DNA of 64,000 nucleotides from Ramlibacter lithotrophicus (GCF_012184415.1 NZ_VTOX01000010.1:124001-188000), one strand, 5' to 3'; positions 32,847-42,240 are shown, counted from the first letter of the stretch. The notes: generated by a model from the letters alone, not told the origin. Numbers and translations are program-made.

Positions 32847-34675
32847 CGGCGGGCCCCGTTGACCAGCGCGAGCGGCGTGGCCTGCGCCTGCCGCAGGTGC
32901 TCCACCAGGCCCTGCTGCGACGCGATGCTCAGGTCGATGACCTCGCGCGCCTGGGCCACGTAATAGGCCAGTTGTTCGTCGCTGCGTGCGGTGGAGCGCA
33001 ACAGCGATGCTTCGATGCGCTGCAGCGCGGCGATCACCTTGTCGTTGGCCGCCTGGAACAGCTGCATCCCCTGGCCGAAGGCTTCGCCGACGCTGGCCAG
33101 TTCGATCGAGCTGGCCGCGACATGCGCCGCCGCGTCGGCCGCGCGGCCCGCATGGGCCTGCAGCACCTGGTCGAAGCGCTCCGCCGCTTGGTCCAGCACA
33201 CCCGACGCGGATGCCACCAGCGTCTCGATCGCGGCCCGCTGCTCGCCCGCCGCGTGGTTCACCGCCTCCAGCAGCGAGCCCAGTTGTTCGAGCAGCGCCG
33301 TGCGCTCGCGCAGCGCCATGTTGTCGCGCTCGACCAGCCCGCTCGTTTCGTCGCGCAATCGGTCGATCACGCCGGCCGCCGCCTGCGCCACCTGCTCCAT
33401 CCGCTCGCCGTGCTGCTCCAGCCAACGCGCTTCGGTCGCCATGCGCGAGCGCACCAGCTCCTCGGAGCCGGCCAGCAGCTGCGTCCACGCCTGCAGCCTG
33501 CGCTGCTCCGAGTCGGCCTGCTGCGCCTGCGCCAGCGCCAGGCTGTCCTGGACCGCGGCCAGCAACGAGCCGCTGCGCTGCTCGAAGCCCTGCGTGAACG
33601 ACGCCAATGCCCGCTCCAGCGAGCCGGCGACGGCTTCGCCGGCTCGCGCCTGCTGCTGCAGGGCGGCGCGCCAGTGTTCCGACAGCTCGCGGCCGGTGGC
33701 GCCGAAGCGCTCCGACAGCGCGTCGACCTGCGCCTGCGCCGCATCGCCCAGCCTGGCATGCAGTTGCTGCGAGTCCTGCACGATCCGCGCCATGGCGGCT
33801 TCGACGACCGGCGTGATGCTCGCGCCCGCCGCGGCGGCGCCGGCGGCCAGGCTGTCCTGCAACGACGCACCGACGGCGCGCGCCAGTTCCTGGTAGGCCA
33901 GCGTCGCCTCGCGATGGAACTCGCCTTGCCGCGCCACCAGTTGTTCGTCGAGCTGACGCCCGCGCGCTTCGATGCGCTCCATCAGGGCTTCGAGCTGGTC
34001 GGCCACGCGCGGCAGCGCGCCGGCCTGCGCCTGCAGTGCGCGGAAGGTTTCGCGCCGCTGGTGCGACAGCGACAGCGGCCGCAGCACGGTGGCGATGCGC
34101 TGGTCCAGCTGCCGCGCCACCTCCAGCCGCTCGCGCCGGCTGATCGCGGACATCAGGCCCAGCATCGCCGAAGCCGCCACTCCGGCGACGGACGTGCCGA
34201 ACGACAGCCCCAGCCCCTTGATCGGCTCGGCCAGCGCGGCGCGCATGGCCTGCAGGTCGGCCGAGCCTTCCAGCGCGAACACCGCGCCCTGGAACGTCAC
34301 GATCATGCCGACGAAGGTGCCGAGCATTCCCAGCATCACCAGCAGGCCCACCAGGTACGGCGTGAGCGCCGGTCCGGGGAGCGCGCCGCGCTCTTCCTCG
34401 ATGCGCAGCCGCACCGCCTGGCGCAGCGACGCCGGCACGCGTTCCAGCCAGTGCCGCGGTTCGGCCAGGGGCTCGGGAATGTCGGCGAGCGCCGCCGACA
34501 ATCCGGCGTTCGCAGCGCGGAACTGCCGCAGCTCGAACGCGCCAAGCAGGTACACGCCTGCGATCGCGGCGGTCATGAAGAAGGCCAGCCAGTTCGAGCC
34601 GGCAAAGCCCAGGCCCACCCAGCCGACGAGCAGCAGGCCGATGGCAAAGGCCGCCGCGAAAAAACGCTTGCTCAT
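32843..34675 (-). CDS. DUF802 protein, MotA/TolQ-like with long coiled-coil tail
   Basis: The 610-residue protein has two N-terminal spans (about 3-23 and 29-48), then a MotA/TolQ/ExbB-like pair (VGLLVMLGMLGTFVGMIVTF about 108-127 and GLSFGTSVAGVAASAMLGLM about 157-176). Some 430 residues of almost uninterrupted Ala/Gln/Glu-rich helix follow, predicted coiled coil in the cytoplasm. The combination of a five-helix ion-channel core and a long intracellular tail is that of ZorA in Zorya systems, and differs from TolQ or ExbB, which lack the tail. The start overlaps the DUF3348 stop by ATGA. Confidence 0.82.
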   Translation of the reverse strand: MSKRFFAAAFAIGLLLVGWVGLGFAGSNWLAFFMTAAIAGVYLLGAFELRQFRAANAGLSAALADIPEPLAEPRHWLERVPASLRQAVRLRIEEERGALPGPALTPYLVGLLVMLGMLGTFVGMIVTFQGAVFALEGSADLQAMRAALAEPIKGLGLSFGTSVAGVAASAMLGLMSAISRRERLEVARQLDQRIATVLRPLSLSHQRRETFRALQAQAGALPRVADQLEALMERIEARGRQLDEQLVARQGEFHREATLAYQELARAVGASLQDSLAAGAAAAGASITPVVEAAMARIVQDSQQLHARLGDAAQAQVDALSERFGATGRELSEHWRAALQQQARAGEAVAGSLERALASFTQGFEQRSGSLLAAVQDSLALAQAQQADSEQRRLQAWTQLLAGSEELVRSRMATEARWLEQHGERMEQVAQAAAGVIDRLRDETSGLVERDNMALRERTALLEQLGSLLEAVNHAAGEQRAAIETLVASASGVLDQAAERFDQVLQAHAGRAADAAAHVAASSIELASVGEAFGQGMQLFQAANDKVIAALQRIEASLLRSTARSDEQLAYYVAQAREVIDLSIASQQGLVEHLRQAQATPLALVNGARR

Positions 34676-35391
34676 TGATGATGTTCCGCTTCGTTGTTGC
34701 AGGCCTCGACCAGGCCCGCCACGGGTTCCAGGCGCAGGTCCAGTTCCGCGCCGAGGGCGAGCCGCCAATCCCGCTCGAAGGCGTGCAGCCAGCCGCCCGG
34801 CTCGCGCCAGCGCGCCGGATCGTCCGGCGCGCCGGACGCGTCGATCGCCTGCCGGTGCTCGCGGCGCAACCGGTCGAAGCGCCGTTCGGCGATCGCGGCG
34901 ACGGTGGGCAGTACGCCCTGCTCGCGCGGGGCGAGCCATTGCTCGAGCGCCGCATCCAGCGCCGCGAGTTGCCGCAGCCGCGCCGACCGGCGGCAGATGG
35001 TCTGGCGCACGTGCTCGCGCAGGGGCCCGATCATCTGCTCCATGTGCCGCTGCAACTCCGCGTGGCGCTGGCGATATGGCGCGTAGCCGGCGTCGGGGTC
35101 CGGCAGCGGGTCCTGCGCGATCGCGTTGGCCAGCGCCGCCCGCGCGCGCTGCAGGTCCGCCTCCAGCAAGGACGACTGGCCGCGCGGCGCGGCCGTCGCT
35201 TCACGCGACGCGGGCGCCGGCGCGGTCACGGCCCTGATCGACTGGTGCGCGGCCTGCAATCCGATGGCGTCGAACGCGTTCAGCCACAGGCTCAGCCGCT
35301 CCGCGAAGTCCATGCCGGGCGCCTCGGCGGCCAGGGGGCGCCACTCGCCGAGCAGGCGAACGAGCCTCGAACTGCTGAACGTGCTCTGCAA
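34672..35391 (-). CDS. DUF3348 protein, probable TTG start
   Basis: The 239 residues match DUF3348 (SSSRLVRLLGEW, then DFAERLSLWLNAFDAIGLQAAHQSI), always the first gene of this cluster in Burkholderiales. It is predicted soluble and helical; function unknown. No ATG lies close to the conserved start. The TTG at 35391 (MQSTFSSSRL) is preceded by AGAGGA eight or nine bases upstream and fits homologue starts, so I use it. The stop overlaps the DUF802 start. The four-gene unit is transcribed leftward from the 335-bp intergenic region. Confidence 0.75.
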   Translation of the reverse strand: MQSTFSSSRLVRLLGEWRPLAAEAPGMDFAERLSLWLNAFDAIGLQAAHQSIRAVTAPAPASREATAAPRGQSSLLEADLQRARAALANAIAQDPLPDPDAGYAPYRQRHAELQRHMEQMIGPLREHVRQTICRRSARLRQLAALDAALEQWLAPREQGVLPTVAAIAERRFDRLRREHRQAIDASGAPDDPARWREPGGWLHAFERDWRLALGAELDLRLEPVAGLVEACNNEAEHHQ

Positions 35392-35726
35392 AAAACAATC
35401 CTCTGCGCCCAGGCGGCGCCATTCGTAGCTTCTTCGTGGAAGGGCGGCGCAGCCGGCCGCTCGGGCGCACCTGCGGGGTGATCCGCGAGGGCGGTCGCCG
35501 GCGCCTCCTCGCGGGCGGGGAGGCAGTGGCACTGCAACCGTATTAGAAACGATCGGCGGCGGCTCCCGCCGCTTCCGGCACCGCTGCGCGGCGCTCCGCG
35601 GCGTCCATCCAGCCCTCCGGCGCAGCGAAGGCGCAAGGCAGTTGCGCCGGCGCACCGGGTCCGGACTTATTTCGCGGCGGCACGGCCGGGGCGAGCGCCG
35701 TTGCGGGTATCCTGCCCGGCCGACGC
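35392..35726. other. 335-bp intergenic region between divergent genes
   Basis: No gene is seen here. The region should hold the promoter of the four-gene motor-like operon (leftward) and of the small conserved gene (rightward). A TATCCT hexamer at 35708-35713, only 13 bases before the rightward ATG, is a possible -10 box that would leave almost no leader. A GC-rich inverted repeat (CGGCGG/CCGCCG near 35556-35573) lacks a T-run. Confidence 0.4.
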
Positions 35727-36047
35727 ATGGACCCCATGGAAGACCCCAACCAGATCGAAGTCCCGCCTTCCTTCACCGCCCTCTTCGCCTCCCCTTCGGG
35801 GCACCGCCTGCTGCAACCGATGCCGGTGGTGCGCGAGCGCTACGAGCTGTGCGAGGACCTGGCGCAGATGCTGACCGAACAGGCGTCGAGCGTGATGTTC
35901 AAGTCGGGCCGCACCGAGCGCGAGGTGCTGCAGCAGATGCAACTGGCGTTGACTGGTCCCGAGTCCGTCGTCGAGCCCGCGGAAGCGGCCTGGGTGGTGA
36001 GGCGGCTGGCCGAACTGCTCGCCTGGGAGGCGCCGCCGGCGGACTGA
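35727..36047 (+). CDS. conserved hypothetical protein of Burkholderiales
   Basis: The 106-residue soluble protein contains PPSFTALFASPSGHRLLQP and VRERYELCEDLAQMLTEQA, a pattern I associate with an uncharacterised family found widely in beta-proteobacteria. A single cysteine sits in ELCEDLA. No membrane segment or known fold is visible. A second ATG nine bases downstream (MEDPNQ) is an alternative start. Divergent from the motor-like operon, which could be accidental. Confidence 0.65.
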   Translation: MDPMEDPNQIEVPPSFTALFASPSGHRLLQPMPVVRERYELCEDLAQMLTEQASSVMFKSGRTEREVLQQMQLALTGPESVVEPAEAAWVVRRLAELLAWEAPPAD

Positions 36048-36056
36048 AGCGGGCGC

Positions 36057-36449
36057 CTACCCCGGCTGACCGGGGGGCAGCGGCGGCCGGTTCTTGCGGT
36101 ACGAATTCTTCACGGCGATCTTGTCGCCGCGGAACGTGAACAGGTCGCATCCGTTCACTTCGACCCGGCTGCCGTCCTGGCGCGTCCCGCGGAAGGTCCA
36201 TTCGGACACGCCCCGGTCGCCGGCCACGAAATGCCGCGGCGAATCCCACAGGGCGTCCGGATACGTCGTCCAGACCTCCTGGAATCCGGCGCTCACCGCG
36301 TCCCGGCCCATCAAGGCGGTCCCGCACGCGTGCGGTCCTGCCGACGCCTCGAAGACGCAGTCGTCGGTCATGAACGTCATGAGCGCGGCCAGGTCGTGGC
36401 GGTTCCACGCGTCCGCGAATGCCTGCAATGTCTCTACGGTCATCGTCAT
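36057..36449 (-). CDS. SnoaL/NTF2-like fold protein
   Basis: The 130-residue single-domain protein begins VETLQAFADAWNRHDLAALMTFMTDDCVFE, the standard SnoaL-like/nuclear-transport-factor-2-like start, and continues with GRDAVSAGFQEVW and EWTFRGTRQDGSRVEVNGCDLFTFRGDKI. The cone-shaped fold serves many small enzymes (isomerases, cyclases) and non-enzymes, so function cannot be assigned. It is convergent with the preceding small gene. Confidence 0.82.
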   Translation of the reverse strand: MTMTVETLQAFADAWNRHDLAALMTFMTDDCVFEASAGPHACGTALMGRDAVSAGFQEVWTTYPDALWDSPRHFVAGDRGVSEWTFRGTRQDGSRVEVNGCDLFTFRGDKIAVKNSYRKNRPPLPPGQPG

Positions 36450-36614
36450 CGTCGTCTCCCATGATCACGGGAAGCCTGCGCCAGGCGCGCCGTCGTGGCA
36501 CGCAAGGAAACCCGCGCCGGCTGGCCCCGGCGCGCGGCAAGCATGGGTCGCGGCTGGCCACGGAGGCCTGTCCACGCAAGTAGTATCTGCGTGAACGGGC
36601 CCTGGAATGTTCCC

Positions 36615-36869
36615 ATGCCAGACCACCTCAGCAAGCGCACGGCCGTGTTGCCGGTCATCGCCCGCAACCTGTGCACCGGTTGCGGCTGGTGCGTGGCCGC
36701 CTGCCCGGACCACCTGCTCGTGCTGGAGGTGGACGGGCAGCGCAGGAAGGCGGCCGAGTTGCCACGGCCCGAGCTGTGTCCAGGGTGCGGCAAATGCCTC
36801 CCGGTGTGCAACTTCCGAGCGATCAGGCTGGTGAAGCGGTCGGCGCAGGTCCCGGCCGGCGGCCCCTGA
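36615..36869 (+). CDS. 2x[4Fe-4S] ferredoxin-type protein
   Basis: The 84-residue protein has two CxxCxxCxxxC clusters, CTGCGWCVAACP (about residues 20-31) and CPGCGKCLPVC (about 55-65), as in bacterial dicluster ferredoxins. It would carry electrons at low potential for an unidentified partner. The ATG at 36615 is chosen because the frame upstream reads as non-coding. No oxidoreductase gene is adjacent; the 2-oxoacid:ferredoxin oxidoreductase operon lies 13 kb away. Confidence 0.82.
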   Translation: MPDHLSKRTAVLPVIARNLCTGCGWCVAACPDHLLVLEVDGQRRKAAELPRPELCPGCGKCLPVCNFRAIRLVKRSAQVPAGGP

Positions 36870-36903
36870 AGCCGCTTGCCAGCGCCGGCACAACCCGAGG
36901 AGC

Positions 36904-37116
36904 TCAGCCGAAGGCGCCTGCCTGGAGGTCGTGCACGAACAAGGCCGGCCAGCTGCGTCCCAGCTGGTAGACGGCGGCGAACAACGCGCTCTTCACGACG
37001 ATGTGCGTGCCGATCGGGTCGCACTGCATGACCCGCACCTGAAGTTGCAGGTGGTGCTTCTGGCATTCGGCCACGATGTCCTCGAACTGGTCTGTCTGCG
37101 CCTGGGCAACGTCCAT
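36904..37116 (-). CDS. small hypothetical protein
   Basis: The frame gives 70 residues, MDVAQAQTDQFEDIVAECQ at the start, followed by a KHHLQLQVRVMQCDPIGTHIVVKSALFAAVYQLG segment that looks like a small folded alpha/beta unit. I do not recognise it. The upstream ribosome-binding site is weak (GGCGGC). It lies 100 bp downstream of the KTSC-domain gene on the same strand. Confidence 0.5.
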   Translation of the reverse strand: MDVAQAQTDQFEDIVAECQKHHLQLQVRVMQCDPIGTHIVVKSALFAAVYQLGRSWPALFVHDLQAGAFG

Positions 37117-37216
37117 GCCGCCGATCGTAGTGAGCAGCGTTGTCGGACGGCACGCCGTCCGGGTGTCCGGCCCAGGGCGGATTTCACGCTTGGTCGAAGT
37201 GCGTGCCCTGCGCGCT

Positions 37217-37495
37217 TCAGTCGCCTTCGGCGCCGCCGAGCAGGTCGCGCAGGTCCTTCGCGCCCTGGCTTGCCGCGCCCGACTTCGTCGGCACGGTCTT
37301 CGGGTACTCGTCGGCGATCCGGTCTTCCCAGTAAGTGGCCGGATTCGGCGCGCTGCACAAGCGCCGGTACACCTCCTGCGGCACCTGCTTGTACGCCAGC
37401 ACGGACCGGTTGTCCCAGTGCAGCTCCAGCTGTCCGGACGCCGGGTCGTAGTCGGCCCGCCTGATCCGGCCGCTCGTGAATGTCTTGGTGGGCAT
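37217..37495 (-). CDS. KTSC domain protein
   Basis: The 92 residues form a KTSC domain: RIRRADYDPASGQLELHWDNRSVLAYKQVPQEVYRRL, then a YWEDRIADEYP tail. KTSC domains are small folds often found alone or fused to phage or RNA-related proteins and have no fixed biochemical role. GGAGG-like sequence precedes the ATG. Confidence 0.82.
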   Translation of the reverse strand: MPTKTFTSGRIRRADYDPASGQLELHWDNRSVLAYKQVPQEVYRRLCSAPNPATYWEDRIADEYPKTVPTKSGAASQGAKDLRDLLGGAEGD

Positions 37496-37634
37496 CTTCG
37501 CCTCCTGTTCGCCGCTGCCAGTCTACCTATCGCCGCACCCCCGACCCAGCACTGCCGGCATGGTCTTGCCACGGTCGGGCTGCACGAGGCGACGGCGTTT
37601 CCATACACTGCCGCTCCCACTTCAGGAGAGCGAC

Positions 37635-37880
37635 ATGCGTCCTGCGTTTCTCGTTCTTGCGGCCCTGCTGTCAGGCGCTTCCGGCGTCGCCCTGGCCAGC
37701 AGTTGCCCCATGCAGATGAAGGCGATCGACGACAAGCTCGCGTCCAAGCCGGCGCTCGGCGCCGCCGACGCTCAGAAGGTGAAGAAGCTGCGCGCCGACG
37801 GCGAGGCCCTGCACAAGGCGGGCAAGCACGCCGATTCCGAGAAGGCGCTGGGCGAGGCCAAGAAGATCCTCGGGATCTGA
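37635..37880 (+). CDS. small secreted protein
   Basis: The 81-residue precursor has a signal peptide (MRPAFLVLAALLSGASGVALA) followed by SSCPMQMKAIDDKLA and a Lys-rich two-helix segment. The mature protein is about 60 residues, basic and helical. It resembles small periplasmic proteins of Burkholderiales with no known role. AGGAGAG precedes the ATG. It stands alone before the hybrid kinase gene. Confidence 0.65.
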   Translation: MRPAFLVLAALLSGASGVALASSCPMQMKAIDDKLASKPALGAADAQKVKKLRADGEALHKAGKHADSEKALGEAKKILGI

Positions 37881-38004
37881 GGGGCCCGGAACGCGCGTCC
37901 GGCGGGGCGACCTGCTATACGATGGCCGTTCTCGGGGCGGCCGGTCCAGGCCGCGGCGGTCTCTCGCAGTCCGCGGCCCGCAGGCTACCGGAGCGGCGCG
38001 CTTG

Positions 38005-41000
38005 ATGAACACCGAACTGCAGTTCCTCGCCGGGGGCGGCGAGATGGGAGCGCGCATCCGCGCCATGGACTGGAGCCGCACGCCGCTGGGCGCGCCGCGG
38101 CAATGGCCCCAGAGCCTGCGCAGCGCCCTGAGCATCCTGCTGCCCTCCAAGGCACAGATCGCGCTGTTCTGGGGCGACGACCTCGTCACCCTCTACAACG
38201 ACGCCTACCGCCCGGTATTCGGCCGCAAGCATCCCGGCGCCCTCGGAAAGCCTATCCGCGAGGCCTGGGACGAGCTGTGGCGCGCCGGGCTCAAGGAGTT
38301 GTTCGACGACGTCCGCACGACCGGAGAGGCCTTCTGGGCGCGCGACCGCCTCTTCTTCATGGAGCGGCACGGCTACCTGGAAGAGACCTACTTCGACGTT
38401 TCCTACGACCCCGTCCGCGACGAGTCGGGCGCCGTGGGCGGCGTGTTCTGCATCGTGAGCGAAACGACCGGCCGGGTCGTCGGCGAGCGCCGCCTGCGCA
38501 CCTTGCGCGACCTCGGGCACATCGCCCAGCGCGCCCAGAGCGTGGCCGAGGTGCACGCCGGCGCGGCGCAGGTGCTGGGCGCCAACAGCCAGGACATTCC
38601 GTTCGCGCTGGTCTACGGGCTGGCGCCGGACGGGAAATCGGCCAGCTTGCTGGGCCGGCACGGCCTGGAGGCCGCCTCGGCCGCGGCACCAGCCGTGCTG
38701 CCGCTCGACGGCGGCGCCTGGCCGCTGGCAGCGGGACTGCAGGTGCTCGACGGCAACGAAGTCGCCGCGCTCGGCCCCTTGCACGGCGGGCCGTGGCCGG
38801 AGCCGGTCTGCCAGGTGGCCGTGGTGCCCTTCGCATTGCCGGACCAGCCGCCGCTGGGCTGGCTGGTGGCAGGGGTCAGCCCGCGCCGCCGCAGCGACGA
38901 GGACCACCGCGATTTCCTGCGGCTGGCCGGCGCCAACATCGCGGCCGCGGTCGCCAGCGTGCGCCACACCGAAGACGAGCGCCAGCGCGCACGGATGCTG
39001 GCCGAACTGGATCGTGCCAAGACGACGTTCTTCAGCAACGTGAGCCACGAGTTCCGCACGCCCCTCACGCTCATGCTGGGCCCGATGGAGGACGCGCTGG
39101 CCGACCGCGAGCAGGCGCTTCCGGCCGCGCAGCGCGAGCGGATCGAGCTCGCGCGCCGCAGTGCGCTGCGGCTGCAGAAGCTCGTGAACAGCCTGCTGGG
39201 CTTCACGCGCGTCGAGGCCGGACGCGCCCGCGCGCGCTATGCGCCGACCGACCTCGCGTCATGCACGGCCGAGCTCGCCAGCGCGTTCCGCTCCGCCATC
39301 GAGAAGGCCGGCCTGCGCCTGGCCATCGACTGCCCCCCGCTGCCGCAGCCGGTCTTCGTGGATCGCGACATGTGGGAGCAGCTGGTGCTCAACCTGCTGT
39401 CCAACGCCCTCAAGTTCACCTTCCACGGCGAGATCGCGGTGCGCCTGCGCGCCGTGGACGCCGACGTGGAGCTTCAGGTGCGCGACACCGGGATCGGGAT
39501 CGCGCCGGCGGACCGGCCGTACGTCTTCGAGCGCTTCCGCCGCGTCGAAGGCGCGCGCAGCCGCACCCACGAAGGCACGGGCATCGGACTGGCGCTGGTG
39601 AAGGAGCTCGCCCGGCTGCATGGCGGCAGCGTGGCCGTCGAGAGCGTGCCGGACCAGGGAAGCACTTTCACGGTGCGCATCCCGGCGGGGCGATCGCACC
39701 TGCCCATCGACGCCGTGACCCAGGAGGCGGAGCCGCGTGGCGGCGGCTGGGCCGCGTCCTTCGTCGAGGAAGCGTTGCGCTGGCTGCCCGACCCGCCTGC
39801 CGCGTTCGACGAAGTGGCGCAGTCCCCTGACGAGGCGGCCGCGCGCACGGCGCGGCGCGCCCGCGTCGTGCTGGCCGACGACAACGCCGACATGCGCGCC
39901 TATGTCGCCCGGCTGCTGGCGCCGGCCCATGACGTGGAGGCGGTCGCCGACGGCGAGGAGGCCCTGGCCGCCGTGCGGCGGCGGCGCCCGGACCTCGTGC
40001 TCTCCGACATCATGATGCCGCGCCGCAGCGGCCTGGAGCTGCTGCAGGCGCTGCGCGCCGATCCGGCCACCGCGGCCATCCCGTTCGTCCTGCTCTCCGC
40101 GCGCGCCGGCGAGGACTCGCGCATCGAAGGCCTGCTGGCCGGCGCCGACGACTACCTGGAAAAGCCCTTCGGCGCGCGCGAACTGCTGGCCCGCGTGGCG
40201 GCCCGCCTGGAGATCGCCAGGCTGCGCAGCGAGGCCGACGCGGTGCTGCGGCAGCGCGAGCAGCAGCTGCGCTTCATCACCGACCAGGTGCCGCTGCTGA
40301 TCCTCCAGATCGACGCGCAGCAGCGCTACCGCTTCGTCAATGCCGCGTTTGCCCGGCGCATCGGCATCCCGGCCGAGGCCCTGGTGGGCCGCCACCCGAG
40401 CGAGGTGATCGGCCAGTCCAGCTACGAGGTCTTCCAGCCGCTGGTGGAGCGCGCGCTGGCCGGCGAGCGCGTCGAATTCGAGGTGCTGGTGCCGTACCAG
40501 CGGATGGGCCCGCGCTGGATGCATGGCGTGTATGTCCCCGACGTGGCGCCGGACGGTCCGGTGCAAGGTTTCGTCGCGGTGCTGAACGACGTCACGGAAC
40601 GGCGGGCGGCCGAGGAGGAACTGCGCCTGCGCGAGGAGCGGCTGCGCGCCATCGTCGACACCACGCCGGAGTGCATCAAGCTCGTGGCCGCCGACGGCAC
40701 GCTGCTGCAGATGAATCCGTCCGGCCTGGAGATGGTGGGCGCGCCGTCGGCGGAGGCCGTGGTCGGCCACAGCGTCTACGCCCTGATCGCGCCCGAACAC
40801 CGGGACGCGTTCCGCCGCCTCAACGAGTGGGTGTGCCGCGGCGAGCGCGGCCGCCTGGAGTTCGACATCGTGGGGCTGCGCGGCGAACGCCGGCGCATGG
40901 CCACCCATGCGGTCCCGCTGCGGATGCCCGACGGGCGCAACGCGCAGCTGTCGCTGACCCGCGACATCACGCTGCAGCGCGAGGCCGAGGACCTGCTGCG

Positions 41001-42123
41001 CGAGGCGGATCGGCGCAAGGACGAGTTCATCTCCATCCTGGCGCACGAACTGCGCAACCCGCTGGCGCCGCTGCGCAACGCCCTGCACCTGCTGCGCGCG
41101 CGCCGGGTCGAGCCCGCCGCCGCCGACCGCCTGCATGCGGTCATGGAACGCCAGACGAATCACCTGGTGCGCCTGGTCGACGACCTGCTGGAGATGTCGC
41201 GCATCAACCGCGGCGACTTCGAGCTGCGCCAGGAAGCGGTGGACGCCGCAGCCGTCGCACGGCACGCGATCGAGACCAGCGAACCGCTGATCCGCGAGTG
41301 CGGACATCGCCTCGACGTGGACCTGCCCGACGAGCCGCTGCCGCTGGCGGGGGACGCCGTCCGGCTGGCGCAGGTGCTGGCCAACCTGTTGAACAACGCG
41401 GCGCGGTACACCGACCGCGGCGGCAGGATCACCTTGCGCGGCCGGCGCCACGGCGCGGAAGCCGTGCTCTCGGTCGCCGACAGCGGCATCGGCTTCGATC
41501 CCGCCGAGGGGGCCTGGCTGTTCGGGATGTTCACGCGCGGGGATCGTTCCACGGGGCTTGGAATCGGCCTGGCCCTGGCCAGGAAACTGGTGCAGATGCA
41601 CGGCGGCAGCATCGAGGCGCGCAGCGAGGGCCTGGGCCGGGGCGCGGAGTTCATCGTGCGGCTGCCGCTGGCGGCGCAGGCGGCGCTCGAGCCGGCCGCG
41701 GCCGCCCCCGAACCGGAAGCTGGTGCGGCTGCCGCGATCGGGCCGGTAAAGGTCCTGGTGGTGGACGACAACCACGACGCCGCCGACACGATGGAGATGC
41801 TGCTGCGGGTGCTGGGGGCCCAGGTGCGGGTGGCGCGTGACGGGCCGCAGGCGCTGGAGGCTTTCATGCCGTTCGACCCCGATCTGGTCCTGCTGGACAT
41901 CGGGATGCCCGGCATGGATGGCTACGAGGTCGCGCGCGCGCTGCGCGGACGCCACGCCGGTCACCGGGCCCGCATGGTGGCGCTCACGGGCTGGGGCCAG
42001 GAGGCCGATCGCCAGCGTGGGCGCGAGGCGGGATTCGACCATCACCTGGTCAAGCCGGCCGACATCGCCGCGATCCAGGCGCTGCTCGCCGAACTCAGTG
42101 GCGCGGCGGCGGCACGAGCGTGA
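38005..42123 (+). CDS. double hybrid sensor histidine kinase
   Basis: This 1372-residue cytoplasmic protein has two complete kinase modules. In order: an N-terminal PAS-like sensor (about 30-160), a GAF-like region (about 165-325), a DHp with H348 (SNVSHEFRTPL), an ATPase domain with NALKF and GTGIGLALVK, a receiver with phospho-acceptor near D668 (LVLSDIMMP), two PAS domains (about 755-1000), a second DHp with H1013 (AHELRNPL), a second ATPase domain (LGIGLALARK) and a C-terminal receiver near D1299 (LVLLDIGMPGMDGYE). No membrane span is seen. The output partner is not adjacent. ATG at 38005 is preferred to TTG at 38002. Confidence 0.9.
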   Translation: MNTELQFLAGGGEMGARIRAMDWSRTPLGAPRQWPQSLRSALSILLPSKAQIALFWGDDLVTLYNDAYRPVFGRKHPGALGKPIREAWDELWRAGLKELFDDVRTTGEAFWARDRLFFMERHGYLEETYFDVSYDPVRDESGAVGGVFCIVSETTGRVVGERRLRTLRDLGHIAQRAQSVAEVHAGAAQVLGANSQDIPFALVYGLAPDGKSASLLGRHGLEAASAAAPAVLPLDGGAWPLAAGLQVLDGNEVAALGPLHGGPWPEPVCQVAVVPFALPDQPPLGWLVAGVSPRRRSDEDHRDFLRLAGANIAAAVASVRHTEDERQRARMLAELDRAKTTFFSNVSHEFRTPLTLMLGPMEDALADREQALPAAQRERIELARRSALRLQKLVNSLLGFTRVEAGRARARYAPTDLASCTAELASAFRSAIEKAGLRLAIDCPPLPQPVFVDRDMWEQLVLNLLSNALKFTFHGEIAVRLRAVDADVELQVRDTGIGIAPADRPYVFERFRRVEGARSRTHEGTGIGLALVKELARLHGGSVAVESVPDQGSTFTVRIPAGRSHLPIDAVTQEAEPRGGGWAASFVEEALRWLPDPPAAFDEVAQSPDEAAARTARRARVVLADDNADMRAYVARLLAPAHDVEAVADGEEALAAVRRRRPDLVLSDIMMPRRSGLELLQALRADPATAAIPFVLLSARAGEDSRIEGLLAGADDYLEKPFGARELLARVAARLEIARLRSEADAVLRQREQQLRFITDQVPLLILQIDAQQRYRFVNAAFARRIGIPAEALVGRHPSEVIGQSSYEVFQPLVERALAGERVEFEVLVPYQRMGPRWMHGVYVPDVAPDGPVQGFVAVLNDVTERRAAEEELRLREERLRAIVDTTPECIKLVAADGTLLQMNPSGLEMVGAPSAEAVVGHSVYALIAPEHRDAFRRLNEWVCRGERGRLEFDIVGLRGERRRMATHAVPLRMPDGRNAQLSLTRDITLQREAEDLLREADRRKDEFISILAHELRNPLAPLRNALHLLRARRVEPAAADRLHAVMERQTNHLVRLVDDLLEMSRINRGDFELRQEAVDAAAVARHAIETSEPLIRECGHRLDVDLPDEPLPLAGDAVRLAQVLANLLNNAARYTDRGGRITLRGRRHGAEAVLSVADSGIGFDPAEGAWLFGMFTRGDRSTGLGIGLALARKLVQMHGGSIEARSEGLGRGAEFIVRLPLAAQAALEPAAAAPEPEAGAAAAIGPVKVLVVDDNHDAADTMEMLLRVLGAQVRVARDGPQALEAFMPFDPDLVLLDIGMPGMDGYEVARALRGRHAGHRARMVALTGWGQEADRQRGREAGFDHHLVKPADIAAIQALLAELSGAAAARA

Positions 42124-42240
42124 CCGCGGGCCGCCCGGCGCTGGACAGGCCCCCTCTTCTGCGGCTCAAATGGGTGTCCTGCCAAGCCAGAGGCGATCAG
42201 CGACCTGCCCGATCGACGGCCGCAACCTGAAGGAGTCCCC

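Noticed and set aside
39259-42045. A 928-residue open frame antisense to the hybrid histidine kinase
   Set aside because: The same GC effect; no recognisable domain, whereas the plus strand encodes an intact multidomain kinase.
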